From assembly GCF_036373705.1 (NCBI RefSeq), contig NC_089867.1, positions 16,356,001 through 16,420,000 of the forward strand: a DNA stretch of 64,000 bases. Direction: 5' to 3'. Below are positions 14,043 through 26,766 of the stretch, in pieces (position 1 is the first letter of the stretch; each line of letters opens with the position of its first letter). The position numbers and the translations under genes were made by a program. Origin of the DNA: Amia ocellicauda. Its lineage: Eukaryota; Chordata; Actinopteri; Amiiformes; Amiidae. The notes under the pieces are model-generated. The model was given only the letters and a program-made list of their open reading frames with translations. It ran no database searches and was not told the DNA's origin.

Positions 14043-16656
14043 GTCACATGCACACTTATACATATATACATATACTCACACATACAGTCCCATGCACACA
14101 CGTACAAACACACGCATACTCATTGTATATATTAACATGGGATTTAAAACCCCCAATTAAAAAATGATTAAATAAGTGAGTAGGTTAGTAAATGCAATAT
14201 ACCATTTAAATCCAATTAAAGTACATTATTCTTCAATGCACCACATGATCTCACATTGTATTCTGCTTTTCGTTAGAGTTTAACTGTCATTAGTGTGTGC
14301 ATTGGATAATGTATTCAATTGTTCTAAGAGTTTGTGAAATATGTTACATATGTAATCTTCTAAAACGTATCCAGTTTTTACAGTAGACGCACAGGTCCAC
14401 ACACCTGTATCAGGCAGGCAGGGTGAGCGACATACCTGTGACGGGGCGGGGACGCGGGCGGGGCGGGGATGCGGACGGATCGGTGACACGGCTCTGCTTG
14501 GGCGGACGGACGGTCGGACGGAGCCGGTGACGTTGCAGTGGGAGATACCGGGTCGCTCTCACGGCACAGGGGTTTGGATGAAGTTGAGAGGGAGGTAAAG
14601 ACATACAAAGAGTGAGAGAGAGAAAGTGGCAGCAGTGATACCGGCGCTTTCGGGAGCAAGGAAACGAAACAGGAACAGGTGTGCCTCCCCCCCTTCCTCC
14701 TTCATCTGTTGTGTCCTCTTTCTTAACAATAGCAGACTCACTCTACTGATTTATTACACAGGGAGCAGGAAGTGTGTGATTTGATTGAACAGGAATCCGA
14801 TGTCGCTATTAATAAATGCATGCATACATAGCACCCACTTGCGGAGACACGTGTCCCTATGTAGCCTAGAGGTGCAAGAGGTAAACGTCAATTATATATA
14901 CAGATATCACCCTAAACATCTTTGCTCGTTTCTCCTGAAGTACAGAGAATCTTTTTATACTCTACCTGTATGGTCTCGCTGTGCGTCATACGTGTTGTTT
15001 ACACTGCTGTACATATGTATGACTTGGGGGAGGCTGTGAGCAGCTGTGTCCGGGAGCTGATGTTTGACAGCACCGGTGACGGCGACAGTGACAGTGACAG
15101 TGCGGTGCGAGTGTGTGTTTGTGTGTTTCTGTATGTTTAAAGTGCATGTATATACCAGTACAATATGTGTACTGCGAAGATGAGGGTGATGTAAGGGGTA
15201 CAGTAATATGCGGTGTATAGGTATGTATGTACAGTAGTGTGTGTGTGTAATTTAGTTTGTGTAATGTGTGTGGCTTTGCTGTGTGTCTAGTAGAGGATTG
15301 TGTGACTGTAATTTAGTTTGTGGGTGTGACTGTGCTGTGTGAATAGTATAGTGTGAGTGTAGTATACTATGTGTGTGTATAATACAGTTTGTGTGTGTCG
15401 CTGTGCTGTGTATGTACTATAGTGTGTGTGTTTAATTTAGTTTGTGGGTGTGGCTGTGCAGTATGTTTACTAGTTTGTATACTCTAATTACTGTATTTAC
15501 ACAGTGGCCCAGTGCACCTGTGTCAGTGGTATTGTGTTTTTGTTATGTAGTGACTGTGTTGTATTTTTGGGTTTGCAGATAACAGTGAGCAGGCTGCCAG
15601 GCCCCTGTGTGGGTGCCCCTCTGCCCACCACTCACACATGGTATGTTTCTTTGGAACCCCCCCCCCCCCCACACACACACACACACACACACTGCACACA
15701 GAGGAGAGAGAGACACACAGAGATACAGACACAGAGAGAGACTCAGAGACAGACAGACACTGATGGAAGCAGCCAGCCAGACATACATGCACAGAAACAG
15801 ACATACAGACATGGAGACACATAGACAGACAGCCTTTGTGTTGTGTTGACCTGACCTGTGTGTGTGTGTGTGTGTGTGTGTGCAGGAGGTGTGTGGTTTC
15901 CGCAAGGTGCCGTGGCGTGTGGCCTTGACCTATGTTGGGGCTGTGTTGAGCGCCGGGCTCCTGCTGCTGCTGTTCCATTGGTACCCCCGTCTGGCACTGC
16001 GCATCCGCTGCCAGCCCTGCCCACTGGGGCTCGCCACCCTGCTGCTGGTCACTGTGAGTACAACCCTGCCTTGCCACTCCCACACACTGACCACTGGCCA
16101 CACACTGCCAGCCCCCCTGCTAATGACACACTGTCTCACTCTCTCAGGACAGCCATGGTCAGCAGTCAATAGTAGAGGTCATGACAGAGGAGGTGGAGGA
16201 GGGAAGGTCAGTTTCTGCAGCCATCCCTGTCTCTCCAGATCTGTCCATCTGTGTCTCTGGCTATTTCTGTATCTCTGTCTGTCTTTGTGTGTTTTTTGGT
16301 CTCTCGCTGTCTCTGTATGTTTTACATCTCTGTATCTGTCTGTGTGTTTCTGTGTGTCTGTTGCTGGGGTGTGTTAGTCGGCCACTCTAGGGTGAGAAGG
16401 GTAATTTTTGGTGTTCCCACGGTTACACCTCTGCCCACTCACTTTCTTGCAGCCTGGAGCAGACTGGGGCAGAGGAGGATGAGTGGAGAGACACTGTGCA
16501 ACTGCACACAGAGGAGGTAAGAGAGAGGGGGGAGAGAGGTGGAGAGAAAATAGAGGGATGAGTGGTGTGAGGGGTGGGGGGAGTTTGGGTCCGTGTCCGT
16601 GTCAGTTGCCATGGAAAATGATTTTTCTGTTTAATGCATCAGTTTGAACTGTAAGT

Positions 16657-16703
<47 letters not shown>

Positions 16704-19700
16704 AGAGGAGTGTGCTGCGGTTCTATGTGTTCGAGGGCCAGCGCTATGTGTGGTTGTCCAGGAAGGGGGCCTTCTGCCCAGTCAGGTGGGGCCTGTTGGC
16801 GTCTCTCTCTGTCTCAGTGTCTGACAATCTCACATACGTGTTGTCAATGCCATCATAGAGTACAGTAAAGAGTACAAATAAATAAATAAGAACAGAAAGT
16901 AAAAAAAGTAGATATTGTGGCAGTATGGGGGGGGTATTGCCCGCACTGATGGAGCTCTAAAAGGCAGGGCTCAGGATACATGCAGGCGGATTTCAGGTCT
17001 CATGTCCCTAACTAAACAGACACTTATAATAACAAGACAGCACACACACTAAACAAGCCAGTCCGAGATCCAAATCTGTTTTCCAAAAGTCAAGTCTGAG
17101 TTCTTTACCATCATCAATTCGATACTTCCAATCTCCCCCAGATGCACTATTCCCTCTCCGCTCCACTTGCAGGCTCGCTTCCTGCCTTCCCAACACAGGA
17201 ATTTGGCCACTGCCTGTTTTATGGAGGAGGGGAGCCAGTCATGTAGGGAACAGTGGGTCAGCTCTGGTAATTCCCTCCCCCAGGACAGTGCCTGACTGCA
17301 TCGCCCTACACAGCGCCACAATATATACAGTAATAAGACATTGTAATTGTACAGAAAGTTTACACAAATAAACAGATGCTGCCAGACCTGCTTTGCAGGT
17401 TTCTGTGTCAGTCATTGGAGACATGGCTGTGCAGTGACCCACACACTGACCGGCTGTGAGGTATTGTGCTGCAATCATAGCGCTCTCTCTCTCTCTCCAG
17501 TGTTCTGAACGAGGGGTGGACATGTGCGGAGTTGCATGGCCGGAGGGGGGGCCTGAGCCACGAGGAGCAGAGCGCCAAGTGAGCATTTTGGGGTGGGGGT
17601 CTTAGGGGGCTCTGTCCAACAGGTGGTGGTGGTGCTCCTGCTTTGTCTGTGCACTGGTGTCCCTGCTGGAGAGTGCAGACAGGGCACTGTGAGGAAGAGC
17701 AGGGCTCTCTGCCTGTCTCCTTCCCTCTTACCATGTCTCTCTCTCTCAGGAGGACACTGTATGGACAGAACCTAATTGATGTGCCAGTGAAGTCCTACAT
17801 GAGGCTGCTGCTGGAGGAGGTCAGGGATCATAGGGACATGTGGGTTAGGGGTCAGGGACACACCTTAACTGTGTGTGAGTGTCTGTTTGTTTGATAGTGT
17901 TTGTATACTGTGTGTCGTTCAGAACTTCTAGGATTATAGATTCTGAACACATAAGATGAATTATTATAAATATGTACAATAGTTAAATATTTCCATCTCT
18001 CTCTCTCTCTCTCTCTCTTACACCCCCCCCCGCCCCCCAGGTGCTGAACCCATTCTATGTGTTCCAGCTGTTCAGTGTGGTGCTGTGGCTATTTGATCAC
18101 TATTATTACTATGCTGGCTGCATCCTGCTCATCTCACTGGCCTCCATCGCCCTCACTCTGTACGAGACACGCAAGGTCAGCACCACGTAGCACAGGGCAG
18201 TGTGTGTATAGTACAGTACAATGTGTGTAATATAGGCAGTGTGTGTGTAGTATAGTGTACACGGCAGTGTGTTGTCAGCGTGTCGTCAGTGTGATGACAG
18301 AGTCTCTCTCCATAGCAAAGCAGCACCCTGCGCAGTATGGCCCGGCTGGTGGTCAGTGTGACTGTGCGCCGTGCCACGGGGGGTGAGTTGCCACTGACAC
18401 TCTCACTGATGCACTGACGTCTTTACTCAGACACACTCTCACACACTGATACTGTCACGCCCACTGACACACTGACACTCTCACCCTCTGATGAGCACAC
18501 TGACACTATCACACATACATTCATTTAACAGATGCACTCCCTCCCCCTCACTGTCTCTCTCTCCTTCTCTCAGAGGAGGAGGTGCTGAGCTCGGAGCAGC
18601 TGGTCCCTGGGGACTGTGTGCTGCTGCCCCCTGACGGGCTGCTGCTGCCCTGCGATGCTGTCCTGTTGGAGGGGGAGTGCATGGTCAATGAGAGCATGCT
18701 GACAGGTAGGGGGCAGGGGGATAAGGTGTACAGGCACAGGTTCTGTCCTCTCACATAAATGCTTTGAGGTGTGTGTGTGTGTGTTTGAATTAGATAGAAC
18801 ATTTTAAATTTTAACTTAACTCTTTTAACTCTCTTCCCTTTAATCTCCCCACAGGGGAGAGTGTTCCAGTGATGAAGACGGCGGTGACAAGGGGGGAGCA
18901 GCAGTACTGCCCTGATGCTCACCGTCGCCACACGCTGTTCTGCGGCACTCAGCTCATCCAGACCAAGGGGCGGGGAATCGTCATTGTCACCCGCACAGGT
19001 AACTCACACACCTTCACAGGTAACACACACTGACACATTGACTGAGGGTAACACACAGTCATAGTTCAACAATAATAAGACCATAACTCACACACTCGCC
19101 TGTACAGATAACACACACTTGCCCGCGCGGGTGTCTCAGTGTGCTGTGTGTGTTGCAGGTTTCTGCACAGCAAAGGGAGACCTGGTCAGCTCCATCCTGC
19201 ACCCCCAGCCAATCAGCTTCCGCTTCTACAGTGATGCCATGAAGTTCCTCATCGTCCTGGGAGTGCTAGGTAATGGTTTGCTAGACAAGAGCTGGGCATT
19301 CCAGTGGGAGCTGAATGGTTATCCTGTGACGGATCCCAGTGCCTCCTGCTGTACACTGTAGCAACGGCAATGACCCCTCTTTGTCTCTCTCTCTCTCTCT
19401 GTTGCAGCTCTGATTGGGACTGTCTACAGTGTGGTGATCCTCGTGCAATCCAATGTGAGTGACAGTGTTAGTGTGTGTAGTGTACTGTGTACCTGTGTAG
19501 TGTAGTGTTTAGCTGTGTATGAATTGAACTTGTAAGAAATAACTGGAACTATGGAATTAACAATCAACGACTCACCCCTGCCAGTTACTCTCCCCTACCA
19601 AAAGCATTTTAGATCGTCTGTCTCCTCTTCATCTTTATCAATAGCTTTTGATATGCTGTTGATAGAAGACTGGTACACAGACCATCTCCTCATCAAACTT

Positions 19701-22700
19701 TTGTTATACTATTGATACCAGAGAGAGACTCCCTGCCCTCAGCATTGTGCATTTAACCCCTGTGAGTCAGGCAATACTCAAGAACATTTGGGGACTGGAC
19801 TTAAAACTGAAATTTTCTACGGTGGAATTTTCCCAGCTTCTTCCATACACCTGTGTTTACCTGTGTGTACTTGTGTCCAGGTAACGGTGATGGAGCTGGT
19901 GGTCCGCTCCTTGGACATTGTGACCATCATTGTCCCCCCCGCACTGCCCGCTGCCTTGACGACGGGCATGCTGTACGCACAAAGCCGGCTGAAGCAGCAC
20001 GGGGTGTTCTGTGTCAGCCCCCCCCGCATCACTGTAAGCGGCAAGGCTAGCGTGATCTGCTTCGACAAGGTGTGTCCCCCCGTGTCAGTGCGTTTCTAGT
20101 AACGCATCGGTTGCTGTGTTGTTGTATTCCTTATTTTCCAACCTCTCTCCTCTCTCTCAGACGGGTACTCTGACTGAGGAGGGTCTGGACGTGTGGGGGG
20201 TGTTGCCCAGGGATGGGGGAGGGTTTGGGGAACTGGTCCCAGACCCCCGGCTGCTGCCCCCAGGCCCCCTCCTCTGGGTAATGGCCAGTTGCCACTCTGT
20301 GTGCCTGCTGGGGGGGCAGCCCCTGGGCGACCCCCTTGATCTCAAGATGATTGAGTCCACAGGCTGGGTGAGCCCCCCTTCCCTGACAGACTGTGCACCC
20401 ACTCTGTATACACACACACACACTCACACACACACACACAAACTGCCTCTGTCTTATACTGACTTGCTCTCTGCTGACCCTGCAGGAGCTGGTGGAGTCG
20501 GCAGGGGAGGGTGAGCCCGGGACGGACCTGACCATGATGAAGCCCCCTGCCTTCGAGCAGCAGCCCCAGGGAATCGTGAGTCACCCTTGGGTATCTGTAC
20601 TACACAGTGGGGCAGGGTAGATATACTGAAGTTACACTGGCTGCGGCCAACTGTACTGACAGATTGGTAGTTCTACTGCACAGGGGATAACTGTACTGGG
20701 GACATAACAGGGTAACCTGTCTTTTCTCTCTACTCAGATTGTTTTGCCCATTTTCTCTCTTTTCCCTTCTCTCTGCCCCTCTCTTTACAAACCCCCTCTC
20801 TCAATTCAATTCAAAGTAAAGCTTAATTGGCATGAATTTACATAGAATGTTTAACATATTCTCTCTTCTCCCCCATCCCCCCATCTTTCTCAAATTCAAA
20901 TTCTCTCTCTGTCTCAGATGCTCAGTGAGCCCCTGCTGATAGTGCGCAGGTTTCCCTTCTCCTCGGCCCTCCAGAGGATGAGTGTGGTAGTGCGTCCAAA
21001 AGGGGGGCACGGTGCCCAGACCCTGCTCAAGGGGGCTCCAGAGACTGTGGCCAGCCTGTGCCACAGAGACAGCGGTGAGAGGGAGATGGGAGATGGGCTG
21101 TGAGGGGAGAGTGGAGGAGCTGGAGAGAAAGATGTGCAAATTATGGTGAGATTGTTGTATAGATAACTGTCTGTCTTTCTCTCTTCCCCTCTCTCTCTCC
21201 TTCTCCCAGTGCCCGCTGGTTTCTCAGAAACTCTGAAGCAGTTTACCAGTGAGGGGTTCAGGGTGCTAGCGCTGGCACACCGGCCACTGGAGCTCAGTGA
21301 CTCCGAGCTGCAGGTCATGGAAAGGTCAGCACGAGAGGGGGTGTCACTGTAGGGGTCAAAGGGCAGCAGTCTGTGTCTGTGTCTGTCTGCCATTCTCTTT
21401 CTCTGTGTTTCTGTTAGTCTCTTTCTCTGCATTTCTCTTTCTGTGCCTCTGTCTGTGTGTCTCTCTTCTGGTCTCTTTTGTCCTCTTTTGTCTGTCTCTG
21501 TGAGTGATGCAGTTCTGGCGGTGTCCACAGGGAGGCAGTGGAGAGTGAGCTGCAGTTCCTCGGCTTCCTGGTGATGCGGAACCTGCTGAAGCCGGAGACG
21601 GCACCAGTCATTACCACCCTGCGCTCTGCCTGCCTGCGCACTGTCATGGCAACAGGTGCGCAGCAGCCGTGGGGGGGTTGCGAGTGAGTGAGTGTGTGTG
21701 TGTGTGTGTGTATTGAAGGTGTGCTTGGGTATAATATTAAAACCAACCTGGCCGTGGTCAGTCCAGACCCAACCTGACTATTGCTATAAATATAATCACT
21801 AAGATATCCTATAAAACACAAAATGCTTTACACAAAATGTCCACCCCACCCGACTCAAACCCCACACATGTATCCACCCAGCCTGACCCATCAGGTTTGT
21901 ATTGGGTAGCCAGGCTTCAGTGTGTGTAAGTGTGTATTGTTGTTGTTATTATTATTACTGACCCCCTCCTCCCTGACCCCTCCAGGTGACAACATCCTGA
22001 CTGCGGTGAACGTGGCGAGGGGGTGTGGGATGGTGGGGGGTGGTGAGAGGGTAATCTTTGTCCATGCCACTCCCCCGCTAGGCCCCACTCCCCCCATACT
22101 CCGATTCGTGCTGGAGTCCGAGGATGGCGCCCAGGGGGGCACTGAGGCACTGCCGCAGGTATGTGCACAGACTGGAGAGATTGGGAAAAAGAGAGTGGGA
22201 GAGATGTAAAGAGAGACTGAGACCTCGGAGAGACTGGGACACAGAGACCAATCGTCAATTTACTACACTGTTGTCCTGACTGACTGTTAACACTGCTACT
22301 GTCTCCCTCTCCTCTCCTCTCCTCCATATCCCTTTCTCTCAGGGGCTGTACCAGCAGGGGGGTGGGAGCTACCATCTGGCCCTGACTGGGGAGTCCTTCT
22401 CAGTGCTGTGTGACTACTTCCCGGAGCACCTGCCCAAGGTCACTCGCCATACTCCCATTGTAGCAGTTAGTGGTGATAGGGGTAGAGGATGCAGTGGTAG
22501 AGCTAGACAATAGTACCAGTAATAGGCGACACAGTAGTAGTAGCAGTAACTGTAGCAGAAATGGAAGCAGTAACTGTAGTAGTACTGCTATTACACAGCC
22601 CTTCCTACTGCTCTGTTAACGCTCCTCTCTCCCTGTCTCTCAGGTCCTGGTGCGTGGCACAGTGTTTGCCCGAATGTCTCCAGAGCAGAAGACACAGCTG

Positions 22701-25027
22701 GTCAGAGCACTGCAGGGCATCAAGTGAGCAAATCCCTTTCTTCTCTCGCTCTCCCGCTCCCTCCCTCCCTCTCTCCCTCGCTCCCACTCTAACTCTTTTT
22801 CTCTCCTCCCTTTCTGCCCCTCTCTCTGTCATTTCAGTGTGCGTGCGTGCGTGCGTGCGTGCGTGCGTGTGTGTGTATGTGTTTTCATATTGTGGAGTGT
22901 TCAGTGACGGTGCTGTTTTTGGTGTGTATTGATTGTGTCGTATGTTGATTATGTGTTGTGTTGTGTGCTCAGTCACAGGGTTCTGATGTGTGGAGACGGG
23001 GCCAATGACTGTGGGGCTTTGCGGGCAGCAGATGTGGGCGTGTCCCTGTCGGAGGCGGAGTCAGCGGTGGCTGCACCCTTCACCTCGCGCACCGACAACA
23101 TCAGCTGTGTGCCCCTGCTAATTCGGTCAGCCTGCCCACCTTCCTCCCTCCCTTCCTCCCTCCCTACCTCCCTACCTCCCTGTCAGGTTTCCAGTTTAAT
23201 TCTTTATTGTCATGACAAGAAGGAGGAATGGCATGGCATGTGTGTGGTTTTTTGTACTTTACTGTGATTTCCCTCCCTTTAGCTCATATCAACTTCACTG
23301 CATCATGTCCACACTTGTTACCTCTTTGAATGTGGATTTATGCTTTGTATTTTATATTAACTGTATACCTAATCTACATTGAAATTCTGGATACGGGTGT
23401 CTGCCAATAAATAAATATTATCTCTCTCTCTCCCTCCCCCCCTCCATCCTTGCAGTGAGGGTCGCTGTTCTCTGGTGACGTCATTCGCTCTGTTTAAGTA
23501 CATGGCTCTGTACAGCATCATCCAGTACAGCTCCGTCCTCATCCTGTACACTGTGAGTGCCCTGCATGTGTGTTTCTCTGTGTCTTTGTCTGTCTGTGTC
23601 TACATCCTTCTCAACATCTCCCTCCCTCTCTCTCTCTCTCCCAGGTAAAGACTAACCTGAGTGACCTGCAGTTCCTGCTGATTGACCTGGGGATAGTGAC
23701 GTCCCTGGCGATAGTGATGGGGCGGGGTGGCCCTGCGCAGACGCTGACGCCTGCCCGCCCCCCCGCCCGCCTGCTGTCTATGACTGTGCTGGGAAGCCTT
23801 TTCCTGCACACCGTCCTCCTCCTCCTCACACAGACCAGCGCCCTGCTCATCACACAGGCACAGGACTGGTGAGACACACTGAGACGCATCGAGAGACACT
23901 GAGGCACTGACACACTGAGAGACACTGAAGGACTGACACACTGAGAGACTGAGGCACTGATTATGAGTCACTGAGAGGATCACAGGGCATTGCTTCACAA
24001 ATAACACTAAACCCTGATGTCCTAATATTGAGAGACGCACTGCAAGACACTGAGACACACTGACGCACTGAGAGGCACTGAGGGACTGATGCACTGAGAG
24101 ACTGAGGCACTGATGATGAGTCACTGAGGGGATCACAGGGCATTGCTTCACAAATAACACTAAACCCTGATGCCCTAATCTTCCCACAGGTTCGTGCCCC
24201 TCAATGCCACGGTGGTGGTGGGTGCGGGGAACCTGCCCAATGCAGAGAACACTGCGCTGTTCAGCGTGTCGGGGCTGCAGTACCTCACCATGGCCGCTGT
24301 GCTCTACAAGGGGCCACCCTTCCGATGCCCTCTCTACACCAATGGTGAGGGCACTGACACTGGCACACCAATGCTGTCACACTTGACTGACTGACACACT
24401 GATTGACTGCCGGACAGACTGACCCTCTGACACTGCTACACTCATTCATTCTGCCCTCTCTCCGCTGGGTGCAGTGCTGTTTGTGCTGGTGTTTCTGTGC
24501 CTGCTGGGGCTGCTCTGCTGGCTGGTCCTGGCGCCGCTGCCCTGGATGTGCCGCCTGCTGAAGCTGCTGCCCCTGGATGACATGGCCTTCAAGGTCCTGC
24601 TGCTGGCCCTGGCCGCCCTGCACCTGATCAGCGCCTTCATGCTGGAGGTCAGCACGCCCCGAGCCCTGACCCCTGACCTCTGTGTCTGTCTGTCTCTATT
24701 TCTCTGTCTTTCCTGTTTGCGAGCGTGTGCGTCTCTGACAGAGTGTGTGTATTTGTCTCACAGTGTATGTAAATGTTCATCTATGACAGTGTTCTTCTCT
24801 GAGTGTGTGTGTGTGTGTTTGAGAGAGTATGTGTGTGTCTCTGACTGTCTGTATTTCAGGTGCTGGTGGACAGTGAGGTGCTGAACTGTGTACAGAGGCT
24901 GCGCGGCGCCCGTCAGTCCAAGAAGCTGTACAAGAGGCTGGACCTGTCCTTGAGAGAGCAGCCTGACTGGCCCCCCCTGGACCAGCCCCTCCTCACCCCC
25001 CCCGGCACCACCATCAACCTCAGCTAG
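13193..25027 (+). CDS. atp13a2: Polyamine-transporting P5B ATPase ATP13A2, about 29 coding exons
   Basis: Late-endosomal/lysosomal P-type ATPase that exports polyamines; loss in humans causes Kufor-Rakeb parkinsonism (family knowledge). Firm exons: 15886-16053, 16148-16206, 16453-16516, 16706-16785, 17501-17578, 17750-17819, 18041-18175, 18316-18382, 18574-18705, 18855-18998, 19159-19269, 19408-19454, 19881-20069, 20161-20367, 20486-20575, 20918-21074, 21210-21324, 21531-21655, 21986-22158, 22343-22438, 22644-22723, 22973-23125, 23456-23552, 23645-23868, 24190-24344, 24475-24647, 24860-25027; 1119 codons in phase. Visible motifs are the actuator TGES, the P5B PPALPA in M4, the phosphorylation site DKTGT split over two exons, KGAPE, TGDN and GDGAND. 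The two N-terminal exons (13193-13209 and 15586-15640) are tentative and give about 1142 aa (human 1180). The gene follows sdhb on the same strand, as in human. Confidence 0.96.
13870..13990 (+). repeat. SINE-like or stem-loop fragment, 'TATAGAGCACTTT' type
   Basis: Reads GTATAGAGCACTTTTAAAAC then TCTCAAAGTGCTGTACAAG; the two ends can pair as a stem. A related copy, TTGTATAGCGCCCATTGC ... AGAGCGCTTTACAGAG, lies at 38875-38950. This sequence type is widespread in fish genomes. Confidence 0.5.
14440..14585. promoter_or_regulatory. CpG-rich, GC-box-bearing block in atp13a2 intron 1
   Basis: A local CpG cluster with overlapping GC boxes (GGGCGGGGCGGGG near 14459-14471) lies inside the 2.4-kb first intron. 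It may be an alternative promoter or enhancer of atp13a2. No exon with good splice signals and a coding frame was identified in it. The rest of the intron (13210-15585) holds an A17 run at 13513, CA repeats near 14020-14041 and AT-rich unique sequence. Confidence 0.3.
15236..15476 (+). repeat. Degenerate tandem repeat, about 60-65 bp unit, 4 copies
   Basis: The phrase TAATTTAGTTTGTG (or TAATACAGTTTGTG) followed by GTGTGGCTGTGCTGTGT-like sequence recurs about every 60-65 bp. It lies in atp13a2 intron 1, about 110 bp before the second coding exon. Confidence 0.7.
16916..17320. mobile_element. Candidate solo LTR or short inverted-terminus element in an atp13a2 intron
   Basis: A 405-bp block free of microsatellites begins TGTGGCAG and ends CGCCACA, so its termini form the short inverted repeat TGTGGC/GCCACA. 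It is flanked on both sides by ATAT, a possible 4-bp target duplication. A TATA-like CTCTAAAAGGC lies near 16957. TG...CA ends with a short duplication fit a solo LTR fossil; a small DNA transposon is the alternative. No internal coding region is present and I cannot name a family. Confidence 0.4.
23880..24187 (+). repeat. 153-bp direct tandem duplication in an atp13a2 intron
   Basis: GATCACAGGGCATTGCTTCA and the following CAAATAACACTAAACCCTGA occur at 23978 and again at 24131. Each is preceded by a run of GACACTGAGGCACTGA-type sequence. The second copy ends within 10 bp of the acceptor of the exon at 24190. Confidence 0.9.
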
Positions 25028-26293
25028 CACCCCCCCTCATGGACCACACGGACACACAGTTACATCTGAAGCACAGTGTAATACAGTGCGGTACAGTGCA
25101 TCACAGTGTAATACAGTATAACAGTGTGGTACAGTATTATAGTGTAATACATTTTAGTACAGTGTAAAACAGTGCATTGCACTACTATGTAATGGACACA
25201 GCTCTTCTTCTCTCTTATTCTGATTGGCTGTTTCTGGAGCGCTGCCCTCCAACAGGAATCTGCCATTGGCTGCCTTGATATCTCCTCGGAGAGAGGGACC
25301 AATCACGTCTACCTCGGGCACAGTTGGATACTGTGAAACCCCATTGTACAGACTAGGTGCAGTGTGCAGACTGTACACTAACACACTGTGCAGACTACAC
25401 ACTCTGAGACACTGTACACACAGTACCGACTGGTACACTAATACACTGTTGTAGACACTATACACACTGATACATTGTACAGACTGATACAGTGTACACA
25501 GACAGCCACACTTTGTGGGGTGCAGAGAGGCTGTGTGGCCAGCAGGGGGCAGGGCAACTCCATCACAGAGATCCAGTGTGACCCTCCTCCTCCTCCTCCT
25601 ACCAGCTCGCTGTTTTCCTCCTAGCAGTCTCCCTCTCTCTCTATCTCTCTCATTCTCTCACACACATTTATGCAATTCTTCTACCTCTCCATCTCTCTAT
25701 CTGTCTGTCAGTGCTGTCCTGCAGGGCACTGTGTACAGTTACAAACTGGCCAGATGAAAGTACATAGCTGTCCATGTGTGGAAAGAGTGTCTCACTCTGG
25801 GACTGTTTCCAGGTCCAAGAGGGCGGGGGGTCGACCCTCTGTGTTGTCCCCCCTGGGCAGTGAGGACTGGCAGAGAGCCTGTGTACGGGAGGGGATAGAT
25901 GACAGATATTTGCCGGGGTGGGTTGAGGAGAGCCCCGAGGTGCTCTATAAGGGTGAGAGAGGGGGAGGGGGAAGGCATCAGTGTGTAGCTCCCCATAACC
26001 CCCCCACACACACATACATACTGTAAGCACCAATGAAGAAGCCAGAATGCAAAATATATTTTTATTATAATTATATTATTACTGTTGTTGGTATTACTGT
26101 TATTATTATATTCTCTCTCCCTCTCAGTGCTGGGAGGCGTGTGGTGTCTGTGTCTGTGTCTGTCTGTGTGTAATTACACTCAGCCCTCTGGTACAGGGCT
26201 GGGGGGTTCAATGGGGGGGCTGGGAGGTTCTCTCCTGTGGTTTACACCTGGCTCTGTATAGGACGAGATTTTGAAGTCTGTAGAAAGTGTTAA

Positions 26294-26299
26294 AATAAA
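26294..26299 (+). terminator. Poly(A) signal candidate for atp13a2
   Basis: AATAAA lies 1.27 kb past the stop. The intervening 3' UTR (25028-26290) has a TACAGT-rich stretch at 25075-25175 and no other gene that I can support. Confidence 0.45.
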
Positions 26300-26399
26300 A
26301 TGTGTCATTTTTTTAAGTGCTCTGTGCGCGTGTGTATGTGTGTGCAGTATGTTCCTGTCCTATCTAAACTGTGTGTGTGTGTGTGTGTGTGTGTGGTTG

Positions 26400-26536
26400 G
26401 TGGGGGGGGTGAGTGTCGGCGCTGGGACCCAGGAGAAAGTAGACGTGCAGGGGGCAGGGGAGGGGAGTGTGGAGCTCGCCCGCTCGGCGCCTCAGACACA
26501 GCGGACAGAGACCGGCGGACTGACCGACTGAAAGCG
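26400..26536 (+). promoter_or_regulatory. CpG-rich putative promoter and noncoding first exon of mfap2
   Basis: A GC-rich block ends in GAAAGCG|GTAAGA, a good splice donor at 26537. It sits 2.25 kb upstream of the first coding exon of mfap2, whose acceptor is at 28746-28748. Human MFAP2 also starts with a noncoding exon. The exact transcription start is unknown. The intervening 26537-28748 has GA and CA repeats (26737-26765, 27413-27451), AT-rich unique sequence and no coding exon that I can identify. Confidence 0.4.
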
Positions 26537-26733
26537 GTAAGAGTCGGGGCGCAGCGGCACTGCACCGATACACGTCGAGATATTGCATGCACTGTAAAAC
26601 GACAGAGTAATCCCATACCTAATCGGCAGCCAGTGTCTACCTGCGGGCACCGGGGGGGGTCAGCCCCCTGTAGGTCAGTGGGGAACGGGGGTCCCGAGAC
26701 AGGGACGCCGTGATGGGTGCACTGTAAGCCGGG

Positions 26734-26766
<33 letters not shown>

